The position numbers and the translations under genes are program-made. A stretch of DNA of 37,704 nucleotides from Candidatus Poribacteria bacterium (lineage in GTDB: Bacteria; Poribacteria; WGA-4E; WGA-3G), in NCBI GenBank assembly GCA_012270875.1, contig JAAXHI010000368.1, positions 1,717 to 39,420 on the forward strand, read 5' to 3'. Positions 16,094-23,419 of the stretch are shown one piece after another; the stretch's first letter is position 1; each line of letters opens with the position of its first letter. Under the pieces are notes generated by a model. The model was not told the origin of the DNA. It was given only the letters and a program-made list of their open reading frames with translations, and searched no databases.

Positions 16094-16867
16094 TTATCGG
16101 GCAGCTTTTACTCGTCCCCACGTTGTTGCCAATTTTCCTTCCGGCTCCACGGCGAAAGCATCTTCCCAACCGTTCAACAATTGGGCAATCTCATCTGCCT
16201 CAAGGGCGCGACTCAGAATGACAATCTCGTCGATACCACCGGTAAAGGATTCTGGACCGAATTTGAGTTGCAATACCTGTCCCGCGGCGACCTTGCCACC
16301 GCACTCTGGTTTCCAATCTGCCTTGTCGGCTGATAGTGCCCCTTTTTTACTTTCGGGTTCGCCATCAACGTACATCTCAACATTTAAGCCGTCGTACGTT
16401 CCAGCGACATGGTGCCACTTTCCCTGTTCCAGTTCTGTTTTCCCGTAGAATCCGGGCGTAATCCCATTCGCTGTCCAAACTCTGAATGAGAAACCGTCCG
16501 GGATCGGTTCACCACCGGACTGGTCCTCTAATAGATAGGCACCATTTTTCCTGACACCGGTATCTGAGTCGGCATCTACTCGGAACCAAGCAGCCACAGT
16601 CAATTCTTCGCTGACACTCTGGATGCTTTTTGAATCTGCGACATCAATACTGCCACCACCACCCGCGACGACGGCTTTACCAAATTTGCCATCCTCAAAT
16701 TTAAAATTGCCGACAATCTTTCCATCGTTGCCGTTGCCTGATGCATCTTTAACGTCGCCTTCAAAGAGCCACACACCAACAATCGCGGGATCATCCTCTT
16801 CCAGCGACCATGAAGAAACGACACAAACACATAAGAGCAGTGTAATACTTGTAGTTAGTAATTTCAT
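16094..16867 (-). CDS. Secreted LamG-domain (concanavalin A-like) protein
   Basis: This 257-aa exported protein has a single LamG/laminin-G-like jelly-roll domain, probably binding carbohydrate. The start at ATG 16865-16867 follows GGAGGGGG; the longer ORF-track start lacks support. The signal peptide is MKLLTTSITLLLCVCVVSSWS. The domain runs from about 28 to 235: GVWLFEGDVKDASGNGNDGKIVG, ELTVAAWFRV, GKWHHVAGTYDGLNVEMYVDG, and the closing strand GGIDEIVILSRALEADEIAQL. The C-terminal tail KLATTWGRVKAAR lies outside the domain. A promoter with TTGGCA and TATAAT lies 104-133 bases upstream. A role in polysaccharide binding is inferred from the fold only. Confidence 0.87.
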   Translation of the reverse strand: MKLLTTSITLLLCVCVVSSWSLEEDDPAIVGVWLFEGDVKDASGNGNDGKIVGNFKFEDGKFGKAVVAGGGGSIDVADSKSIQSVSEELTVAAWFRVDADSDTGVRKNGAYLLEDQSGGEPIPDGFSFRVWTANGITPGFYGKTELEQGKWHHVAGTYDGLNVEMYVDGEPESKKGALSADKADWKPECGGKVAAGQVLQLKFGPESFTGGIDEIVILSRALEADEIAQLLNGWEDAFAVEPEGKLATTWGRVKAAR

Positions 16868-16970
16868 CTTACCCCCTCCATGAGGTACGGAATGCCCAAA
16901 ACCGCTTAGGCACAATGTAATTTTAAGACATTGGAATAACAGGTTTTCCTGTCCAACCTTCATATAACAT

Positions 16971-17000
16971 ATTATATCACATCCTTTTTCCTTTTGCCAA
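16971..17000 (-). promoter_or_regulatory. Predicted promoter of the LamG gene
   Basis: On the minus strand TTGGCA (complement of 16995-17000) and TATAAT (complement of 16971-16976) are 18 bases apart. The remaining sequence to 17164 before the next gene shows only weak promoter-like hexamers (TTGTAG, 17 bases, TAGACT at 17084-17112) for the operon on the plus strand. Confidence 0.55.
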
Positions 17001-17164
17001 ACGCATTTCCGTGTGGAATACAGTGTCTATTTGTTGAATTCCTGGATCATTTAATATTGCGTGGATTGACAATCAAATTTTCCTTGTAGATTCGCGTGAA
17101 ATATGTTAGACTTAGAATATCTTTGGAGCATACGCTATAGGTCAGGTAAAAAGAGGACAATCAG

Positions 17165-18463
17165 ATGGTTCAACACAACCCACCGCGCGCATTTCACGTA
17201 ATGACGAAGCCCATCGGGCCGATATGTAATCTTGATTGCGAGTACTGCTTCTACCTTGATAAAGAGAAACTCTATCCCGAAACACGTTCCTTCCGGATGG
17301 ATGATGAAGTCTTGGAAAACTACGTCAAGCAATACATTGACGCGCAGGAAGTCAACGAAGTCACATTCGCATGGCAAGGCGGCGAACCCACACTGATGGG
17401 TGTAGATTTCTTCCGACAAGCGATCCGATACCAGCAGAAATACCGCCGTCCGGGCATGCAGATTCAGAATTCGTTTCAGACGAATGCCACACTCCTCGAC
17501 GATGAATGGGGAGAATTTTTCAAGCGGAACAAATTCTTGATCGGCGTAAGTATCGACGGTCCCCCGGAGACTCATGATAAATACCGCTACGACAAACGCG
17601 GCCGTCCATCGTCCGAACAGGTAATCCAAGGGTTGCGTGTCTTACAAAAGCACAAGGTTGATTATAATATACTGTGTGTTGTTAATAAACACAACGCCGA
17701 GTATCCGAAAGAGGTCTATAGCTACTTCAAGGAGCTTGGTGCTGAGTTCATGCAGTTTATCCCCGCTGTTGAGCATTTCGATGGAAAGAATGTGTCGCCA
17801 CGTTCTGTCACAGCGCGGCAGTACGGTAAATTCCTATGTGCGATCTTTGATGAGTGGGTCGTGAACGACATCGGCAGAATTTTTGTGCAGATTTTCGATG
17901 TCGCGCTTGAGGCGTGGTTGGGCTATAACCCGAGCCTCTGTGTCTTCAATGAGACCTGCGGTGACGCACTCGCCATTGAACATAACGGGGACCTCTACTC
18001 CTGTGACCATTTCGTTACGCCTGATTATCACCTCGGAAACATTGCCGAGAACACTGTAGCGGAGATGGTAGATTCAACGTTCCAGCGCAAATTCGGCACC
18101 GATAAACAGGACACGCTCCCTGAATACTGCCGCAGCTGCGAGGTGAAGTTTGTCTGCAACGGCGGTTGTCCGAAAAACCGTTTCATTAAAACGCCTACGG
18201 GTGAAGACGGTTTGAACTATCTTTGTGCCGGTTATAAGCAGTTTTTCAATCATATCGACGAACCGATGAAGATGATGGCTGCCGCGCTGCAGGCGGGACG
18301 ACCAGCAAACAGCATCATACCGACCCTACGGCAGCGTCAGCAGGAAAAAACGCAAGGCAATACCCCGATAGCCGCGCAAGTCTCACAGAAAGTCGGACGG
18401 AACTCGCCATGTCCGTGCGGCAGTGGTCGCAAGTATAAGCAGTGCTGCCTGAACAAGAAGTGA
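17165..18463 (+). CDS. Radical SAM/SPASM protein, anaerobic sulfatase-maturase type, with SEC-C tail
   Basis: This 432-aa radical SAM enzyme resembles anaerobic sulfatase-maturating enzymes, which convert an active-site Cys or Ser of sulfatases to formylglycine. The radical SAM cluster is C21-x3-C25-x2-C28 in CNLDCEYCFYLDKEKLYP. WQGGEPTLMG and VSIDGPPETHDKYR are typical of the family. The SPASM region has CGDALAIEHNGDLYSCDHFV, CRSCEVKFVCNGGCPKNRF and a late Cys in YLCAGYKQF, for two auxiliary Fe-S clusters. The last 24 residues form a SEC-C zinc motif, CPCGSGRKYKQCC. There is no sulfatase in the window, so the substrate is elsewhere or different. It heads a five-gene co-directional cluster; the next gene starts 18 bases later. 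Confidence 0.9.
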   Translation: MVQHNPPRAFHVMTKPIGPICNLDCEYCFYLDKEKLYPETRSFRMDDEVLENYVKQYIDAQEVNEVTFAWQGGEPTLMGVDFFRQAIRYQQKYRRPGMQIQNSFQTNATLLDDEWGEFFKRNKFLIGVSIDGPPETHDKYRYDKRGRPSSEQVIQGLRVLQKHKVDYNILCVVNKHNAEYPKEVYSYFKELGAEFMQFIPAVEHFDGKNVSPRSVTARQYGKFLCAIFDEWVVNDIGRIFVQIFDVALEAWLGYNPSLCVFNETCGDALAIEHNGDLYSCDHFVTPDYHLGNIAENTVAEMVDSTFQRKFGTDKQDTLPEYCRSCEVKFVCNGGCPKNRFIKTPTGEDGLNYLCAGYKQFFNHIDEPMKMMAAALQAGRPANSIIPTLRQRQQEKTQGNTPIAAQVSQKVGRNSPCPCGSGRKYKQCCLNKK

Positions 18464-18481
18464 CATTAGAGAGGCGAAATT

Positions 18482-19069
18482 TTGTCAAAAAATGTGATAG
18501 TTATTGCCGGTCCAAACGGGTCCGGCAAAACGACTTTTGTGTCCGAATACCTCCGCGAGTCAGAGGTTTCTGTATATATTAGTGCCGACGCAATCGCCGA
18601 AAGATTGGTATCCCGTCCAGAGGAGATGGACAGCGTCAAGATTCAAGCGGGACGACTCTTTATACGAGAAATCCAGGAGCTTATCGAATCAGGGACAGAT
18701 TTTATTGTAGAGGTGACGCTCTCAGGAAAAGGATTTGCAAGAACTATCGCTCAATTAAAACGTGCTGGCTATACGGTGACCATCGTCTTTATTTTTCTCA
18801 AATCTCCTGAGACAAGCGTTGCTCGTGTGCGGAATCGTGTGGAGGCAGGCGGACACCATGTACCAACGGAAGATGTCGTGCGTCGGTTTTATCGGAGCAA
18901 ACACAACTTTTGGTATACTTACAGAAATTTGGTGGATCGATGGAGTCTCGTTTACAATTCTGGGGAACGTCCCCAAGAAGTCGCTTTTGGGGAGGGCGAT
19001 CAACTTACAGTAATAGATAGAGGTGGCTTTGAATTATTTATACAAGACATTAATAATAGAGGTGTATAA
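18482..19069 (+). CDS. Zeta-toxin-like P-loop kinase
   Basis: This 195-aa small P-loop nucleotidase resembles zeta toxin/AAA_33 kinases. Walker A is GPNGSGKTT (10-18). SADAIAERL with D36 follows, then DFIVEVTLSGK, and the Arg-rich lid RVRNRVEAGGHHVPTEDVVRRFYRSKHNFWYTYRNLVDRWSLVYNSGE typical of this subfamily. Zeta toxins phosphorylate UDP-N-acetyl sugars, but for this subfamily the substrate is not established to my knowledge. The start is TTG with AGAGG about 8 bases upstream. Its TAA overlaps the ATG of the 75-aa downstream gene (TAATG), which suggests translational coupling and a two-protein module. An ordinary metabolic kinase is the alternative. Confidence 0.82.
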   Translation: MSKNVIVIAGPNGSGKTTFVSEYLRESEVSVYISADAIAERLVSRPEEMDSVKIQAGRLFIREIQELIESGTDFIVEVTLSGKGFARTIAQLKRAGYTVTIVFIFLKSPETSVARVRNRVEAGGHHVPTEDVVRRFYRSKHNFWYTYRNLVDRWSLVYNSGERPQEVAFGEGDQLTVIDRGGFELFIQDINNRGV

Positions 19070-19296
19070 TGCATCAAGACAAGCTAAGTCCTGAAACCTA
19101 TGAATGGGCACATGAAATGCTGCGGATTGCCAATCGTGCAGCGAAAAGAGCACAGGAAGAAAACCGCAAAAAGGGGATTCCGAATGTGTATGATATTAAC
19201 GGACACCGTTACTACGAACTCCCGAATGGCGAACTGACAACAAAAAACCCGTATGACGGACCCGAGGAAACGAATACAAGTGAGGAAAAATGTTAA
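19069..19296 (+). CDS. Small protein coupled to the zeta-like kinase (possible antitoxin)
   Basis: This 75-aa hydrophilic protein has a helical, Arg/Lys-rich first half (WAHEMLRIANRAAKRAQEENRKK) and a second half with NVYDINGHRYYELPNGELTTKNPY that looks like two short strands. Its ATG overlaps the stop of the kinase gene and its end overlaps the ATG of the isomerase gene by 7 bases. The fixed pairing and coupling suggest an antitoxin or regulatory partner, but unlike classical epsilon antitoxin it lies after the kinase gene. No family is recognised. Confidence 0.72.
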   Translation: MHQDKLSPETYEWAHEMLRIANRAAKRAQEENRKKGIPNVYDINGHRYYELPNGELTTKNPYDGPEETNTSEEKC

Positions 19297-20063
19297 CTGT
19301 CTGTTACGACCCCTATTCTGGTACATTGGGTAGGTTTACGCGTGCCGAGATTTTTACCCTCGTTGCTGAGGCAGGTTACGAAGGCATCAACATTCCGGTA
19401 CATTCCGGTTTTCTCGGTGAACTCTCAACCGCAGAAATAGACGACGCGGTGAACCTCGCCGAGCAACATGAACTCGTCGCGCCGACGATCGGCTTCGGTA
19501 ACCATATCCTAACGACACCCGCCCGAAAAACCGAGGCATTGCAACACTTTGAGATCGTGCTTGAAGTCGCTCGCCGATTCCGCGCTGATGTTATCGGTGT
19601 ATGGGTGAACCCATCAGAAGGTGTGTCGAGAGAAACGTCTCTTGACGCGCTTGCCGATAATCTGTCCCAGATGGTAGGTCCCTGCGATGAAAACGGAATG
19701 AAAATTGCCCTTGAGTTTGAGAAAGGATGTCCGCTCGATAACTATCGCGAGGGTGTTGCATTCATTGAGGACACAGGACTGTCTGTCTATTTGACCTGTG
19801 ATACATACCATCTTTTCAACGACGGTGCGGAACCACACACAGCGGCACACGCCATGAAGGCATGCTTAGGTGATGTACACCTATCGGGAAGTAACCGCGG
19901 CGAACCCGGTGGTGGTGTTTTCGATTTTGAGACGTTCGCGCAAGGTTTGAAAGAGATTGGGTTTTTCGGTCCACTGGTTGTCCAATATAAGATGGAAGAT
20001 GTGTCAAGCATCGCACGCAGCTGCCAATTTACCAAGAAATTCCGAGCGATGATACAGGCATAG
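19290..20063 (+). CDS. Sugar phosphate isomerase/epimerase (AP endonuclease 2-like TIM barrel)
   Basis: This 257-aa protein has the xylose isomerase-like TIM barrel, which includes hydroxypyruvate isomerases, tagatose epimerases and IolE/IolI-type inositol enzymes. Visible elements are IFTLVAEAGYEGINIPVH near the N-terminus, the repeated barrel strands DVIGVWVN and KIALEFEKG with the metal-ligand Glu, YLTCDTYHLFNDG with Asp/His, and the late GDVHLSGSNRGEPGGGVFDF with Asp-x-His. Family members use a divalent metal, and the ligands are present. The start ATG lies inside the 3' end of the 75-aa gene, so translation may be coupled. The specific substrate is not resolvable. Confidence 0.87.
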   Translation: MLTVCYDPYSGTLGRFTRAEIFTLVAEAGYEGINIPVHSGFLGELSTAEIDDAVNLAEQHELVAPTIGFGNHILTTPARKTEALQHFEIVLEVARRFRADVIGVWVNPSEGVSRETSLDALADNLSQMVGPCDENGMKIALEFEKGCPLDNYREGVAFIEDTGLSVYLTCDTYHLFNDGAEPHTAAHAMKACLGDVHLSGSNRGEPGGGVFDFETFAQGLKEIGFFGPLVVQYKMEDVSSIARSCQFTKKFRAMIQA

Positions 20064-20078
20064 AGAGGAGATTTCGGC

Positions 20079-21197
20079 ATGCGAACGGTCGTCTTTTTAG
20101 TTTTTATCCTTACCCTTATAGTTGGACACAGCCATGCTCACGTAACAGAACACCCATCAGCAGGAACGGAAAACTTTCAGTTCGTCGCACACCACGAGGC
20201 AGCTGAATCGGGGTTACAAACCCCTCCTACCAGCGGACAAGGCGCGCTTAAGTTTAAGGTTCTCTATGCGCGCGACCATTTTCCAGCGGAAGTCGTCGCC
20301 GCGATTGATAAAGCACACGGCGGGTTTGATGTGGACCGGCGGGAAGGAAAAGGTGAAACCTATTTTGCGTTACCCGATGTCGGTATCATCCAAATCAGTG
20401 CCGACCTGAAAACAACACGGCTCATTGAGACCCCAGCAGCATTGAAAAAAGCCAACGCGCACTATGTAACTGTCTGGACGACAACCGGTGGTACACCTTA
20501 TCTCTCTTTTCCTGCAGATGATGTCGGTAAAATTTTCACAACAACATTAGACGGAAAACTCGTGCATACATTGGAAGCCCCAGACGCAACGATGGATTTC
20601 AAGCAGCAGGCGGTCAACACCTATTTCAGTGAAGGTGGAAAGTTTGTCCCTACTGGAGTAACGCATGTCGATGGTATGCTTTACGTTACGACCGGCTACT
20701 CCGATTTAGATTACATCTTGGGTGTGAAACTCACGAGTCTTAACCCGCTTGAAGCGAACTGGTACCCGCTGGCGTTCGGAGGTAAAGGCGATGAACCCGG
20801 ACAGTTCGGCACAGGACACCATATCACAGTGCCTTATGGCACCAAACGGTTGGATGCTTCCGATCGAGCAAATGCGGAAATCGAACGCTATTCCGCAGAC
20901 GGCACCTATTTGGAGACGCTACCGCTTATCAAAGGTTCATTCCCGTGCAGTATTGATTACGAAGCTGGATATGCTGTCGTTGCGTGCCTCTTTGGACCGA
21001 ATAAGGATAAAGGCGCGCCACTCTACATACTGGAGGGAAACAACCTCGTCTCAACGGTTATGTTAAAAGAGGAGTTAGGTGTAGAGACCTTCCAACATCT
21101 GCACGGCGCAGTTATCCGCAAAATTGATGGTAAATTCTACATCATCGCGCAGTCTTGGAATCCTGGGGACATCGTTATTTTGGAACAGATGATGTAA
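20079..21197 (+). CDS. Secreted hypothetical protein, probable beta-propeller
   Basis: This 372-aa protein begins with a signal peptide (MRTVVFLVFILTLIVGHSHAH) after GAGAGGAG and ATG 20079. The mature part has repeated strands ending in patterns such as VGIIQISADLKTTRLIETP, VGKIFTTTLDGKLVHTLEAP, GMLYVTTGYSDLDYILG and KFYIIAQSWNPGDIVILE, suggesting a six-bladed NHL-like propeller. No catalytic motif is recognised. The segment SGLQTPPTSG near residue 45 is encoded by palindromic repeat copy C. It follows the isomerase by 15 bases and ends the operon that begins with the radical SAM gene. A carbohydrate- or redox-related envelope function is only a guess from the neighbours. Confidence 0.75.
   Translation: MRTVVFLVFILTLIVGHSHAHVTEHPSAGTENFQFVAHHEAAESGLQTPPTSGQGALKFKVLYARDHFPAEVVAAIDKAHGGFDVDRREGKGETYFALPDVGIIQISADLKTTRLIETPAALKKANAHYVTVWTTTGGTPYLSFPADDVGKIFTTTLDGKLVHTLEAPDATMDFKQQAVNTYFSEGGKFVPTGVTHVDGMLYVTTGYSDLDYILGVKLTSLNPLEANWYPLAFGGKGDEPGQFGTGHHITVPYGTKRLDASDRANAEIERYSADGTYLETLPLIKGSFPCSIDYEAGYAVVACLFGPNKDKGAPLYILEGNNLVSTVMLKEELGVETFQHLHGAVIRKIDGKFYIIAQSWNPGDIVILEQMM
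20209..20231 (-). repeat. Palindromic repeat copy C inside the secreted protein gene
   Basis: On the minus strand the element reads GGTAGG, then GGGGTTT and TAACCCC as a stem. The ORF remains open through it, encoding SGLQTPPT just after the signal peptide region. Confidence 0.7.
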
Positions 21198-21265
21198 AAT
21201 ATAGGTGTCAGGAAAAGGAAATTTATAAACCTCTATACTGTTTATTGCGTTAATTTAATAAAACC

Positions 21266-21294
21266 TTGAAAAATGCTTGCCATAAGTTTAGAAT
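21266..21294 (+). promoter_or_regulatory. Predicted promoter of the restriction-modification pair
   Basis: TTGAAA (21266-21271) and TAGAAT (21289-21294) are 17 bases apart, and transcription would begin about 25 bases before the methylase ATG. Confidence 0.55.
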
Positions 21295-21327
21295 TATACC
21301 AAAACTATTTTGAATAGGATAATTATC

Positions 21328-22677
21328 ATGAAACAGGAGCAATTGACCAGAGAGGAAATGATGCTGAAGCATCCAGAGCAATATTATTTGTGGTTGACTA
21401 CGAAAGATGACGAATCGCGCAGTACCGATACCTCACCTGTAAAGGATAACAAATCGCGCACGACCGATGTTCTAGATCCGTACCTGCATAAGATATTTGA
21501 GGTAAGTGATAAATATTTAAAGCGTGTGTTCAATGAAGAGGTTTTGAACGAATTTAGAATAGATTGTTTTCGCCATATTCGAGGTGACCGGAATTCGACC
21601 ATAGAACAGTATGTCAAAGCGTATTACGATTTGATCAAAAGAGAGTATCAAAAACAATACACCAATGCCGATGCATCTCTGAATCAGTCCATTTTTTCTC
21701 AACCTCACATTCCGAAAGCGTTGTGGGGTAATTGTCTTGATTTTTTGAGGCGCATGGATAGCGAGAGCGTTCAACTAATGGTCACTTCCCCACCATATTA
21801 CAACGCGAGAGATTATTCCCAGTGGGCAACTCTGGATGACTACTTAGATGAAATGTCCTCTATTATCAAGGAGTGCTATCGGGTTTTGGATAATCACCGC
21901 CCTTTCGTTTTCAATGTAGGCGACATATTCGACAACGACAATAGGGAAACTAAATCATCTTGGGGAAAACGCCGAATACCTTTAGGGGCATATTTCACTC
22001 AGATATTTGAAGATCACGGTTTTCAATTTGTAGATGACTTTATCTGGGACAAAGGGGAAGTTCAGACCCAACGACATAAAAATGGAAACAGACCTTACCC
22101 ATTGTATCAATATCCAGTCAACTGTTATGAGCACATTTTTGTTTTCTACAAACATCGGTTGGATGAAATGCCCTATCCTTGTCCAATATGTGGTTGTTTG
22201 AAAGTCAATGGAAATGCGTATTCCAGAGTGGGTGTTAAATCTTGGGAATGCAAGAATTTAGAATGCTTTGAGCGATCAGCAGGCAATCGAGGCAAACGTT
22301 TTTCAGCCCGGACTCAGTTAATGACTGGGTTGCAGCGATCCGAAAATCTCGTTGGTGAAGATTTACTACACAGGTGGCGTCGCGATGTTGTCAAACTTGC
22401 CCCAGTGATTAAGATAAACAGCAAGGGACAGAACACCTTAGGGCATACAGCACCTTTCCCAAAAGAGATTCCCGAATACGCTGTGCAAGTATTTACAGGT
22501 ATAAATGAATCTGTCCTTGATCCTTTTGCGGGTTCGTTTACGACAACAATAGAATCATTTCGTCAAAAACGAAACAGTATTGGAATAGAACTGAATCGGA
22601 CAATGTTCAGAGATGCGGTGTTGACACGATTTTCCAATACCGTTGGTATAAGACCGAAAGAGGTGGATAGTGAATGA
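21328..22677 (+). CDS. DNA methyltransferase (beta class) with zinc-ribbon insertion
   Basis: This 449-aa DNA methyltransferase belongs to the class where the catalytic motif precedes the SAM motif. TSPPYY (153-158) is motif IV, typical of N4-cytosine and some N6-adenine enzymes, and DPFAGSFTT (398-406) is motif I. Between them, where the target recognition region lies, is CPICG (285-289) followed by C308 and C313, a probable zinc ribbon. The ORF track starts at TTG 21310, but ATG 21328 has AGGAT seven bases upstream. The first 120 residues are helical and polar. Its end overlaps the next gene by 8 bases, forming a two-gene unit. The pair looks more A+T-rich than its neighbours, which suggests horizontal acquisition. 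Confidence 0.88.
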   Translation: MKQEQLTREEMMLKHPEQYYLWLTTKDDESRSTDTSPVKDNKSRTTDVLDPYLHKIFEVSDKYLKRVFNEEVLNEFRIDCFRHIRGDRNSTIEQYVKAYYDLIKREYQKQYTNADASLNQSIFSQPHIPKALWGNCLDFLRRMDSESVQLMVTSPPYYNARDYSQWATLDDYLDEMSSIIKECYRVLDNHRPFVFNVGDIFDNDNRETKSSWGKRRIPLGAYFTQIFEDHGFQFVDDFIWDKGEVQTQRHKNGNRPYPLYQYPVNCYEHIFVFYKHRLDEMPYPCPICGCLKVNGNAYSRVGVKSWECKNLECFERSAGNRGKRFSARTQLMTGLQRSENLVGEDLLHRWRRDVVKLAPVIKINSKGQNTLGHTAPFPKEIPEYAVQVFTGINESVLDPFAGSFTTTIESFRQKRNSIGIELNRTMFRDAVLTRFSNTVGIRPKEVDSE

Positions 22678-23338
22678 ATCTGCAGAAAGAGACAAGAAAG
22701 TAATAGGTCTTTATGGAGAGATGCGGTTAGCGATGGAACTGCATAACCGAGGGTGGCAAGTTTACAGAGCGTATATTGACGAGAAAATTGATTTTGTCAT
22801 TCTGAAAAATTATTGCGAAAACTGCAAGGATTTCAAAAACGCGTTGACGCGTGAACAATACTATAAAGGAAAAAACCGTAAAGCCGTAACTCCGCTTTGT
22901 GAAACATGTGAACAAGACAGTCTGAAAATGCTCATTCGCTTTATTCAAGTGAAAACATCAGACGGAAAGCCTGACACACCAACAAAATCAGGGAAAGAAA
23001 AGAAAAAGTACAGTTTCCACCCTAAAATCCGTTATCACTTGAAAGATGGTAGAGTGTTTTACGTGTGGATACAAGTCTGGGACGCGGATACGCACGACAT
23101 TAACTACTTCATTTTCAAGACCGAGGACGTTGAATTTTTTGATAATTTGGAGTTGGATACCTACCAAATAACCGACAATCAAAAAACTGAATTACCGATA
23201 ACCAAAGAGGGCAAGGTAATAAAAAGGGCAAAGACGCTATCAAATGGAAAGAAATACGATTACAGTGTATTTGAAAAATTTCGCAACAACTTTAAATGCT
23301 TGGAAGAAGTGATAACAGAAGGCGATTCTTGGAAGTAA
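22670..23338 (+). CDS. Putative PD-(D/E)xK restriction endonuclease with cysteine-pair insertion
   Basis: This 222-aa protein probably cleaves DNA as the partner of the preceding methylase. It has a nuclease-like core: a helix GLYGEMRLAMELHNRGW with E17, then D41 in EKIDFVILKN, then QVK (93-95) in IRFIQVKTS. This D-n-(E/Q)xK layout is typical of PD-(D/E)xK nucleases. Between D41 and QVK lies C49-x2-C52 and C77-x2-C80, a possible zinc finger. The start is GTG overlapping the methylase end; AGAGGTGG lies only a few bases upstream, consistent with coupling. No known endonuclease is recognised by name. The function is inferred from motifs and from the methylase neighbour. Confidence 0.72.
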   Translation: MNESAERDKKVIGLYGEMRLAMELHNRGWQVYRAYIDEKIDFVILKNYCENCKDFKNALTREQYYKGKNRKAVTPLCETCEQDSLKMLIRFIQVKTSDGKPDTPTKSGKEKKKYSFHPKIRYHLKDGRVFYVWIQVWDADTHDINYFIFKTEDVEFFDNLELDTYQITDNQKTELPITKEGKVIKRAKTLSNGKKYDYSVFEKFRNNFKCLEEVITEGDSWK

Positions 23339-23419
23339 CAGTGTTTGGTCCTGAATAGTTCAGAAGAATAGATTAAATTATTTGTAATATTTTAAGTCGA
23401 AAACTAATTAATGCGTAAA

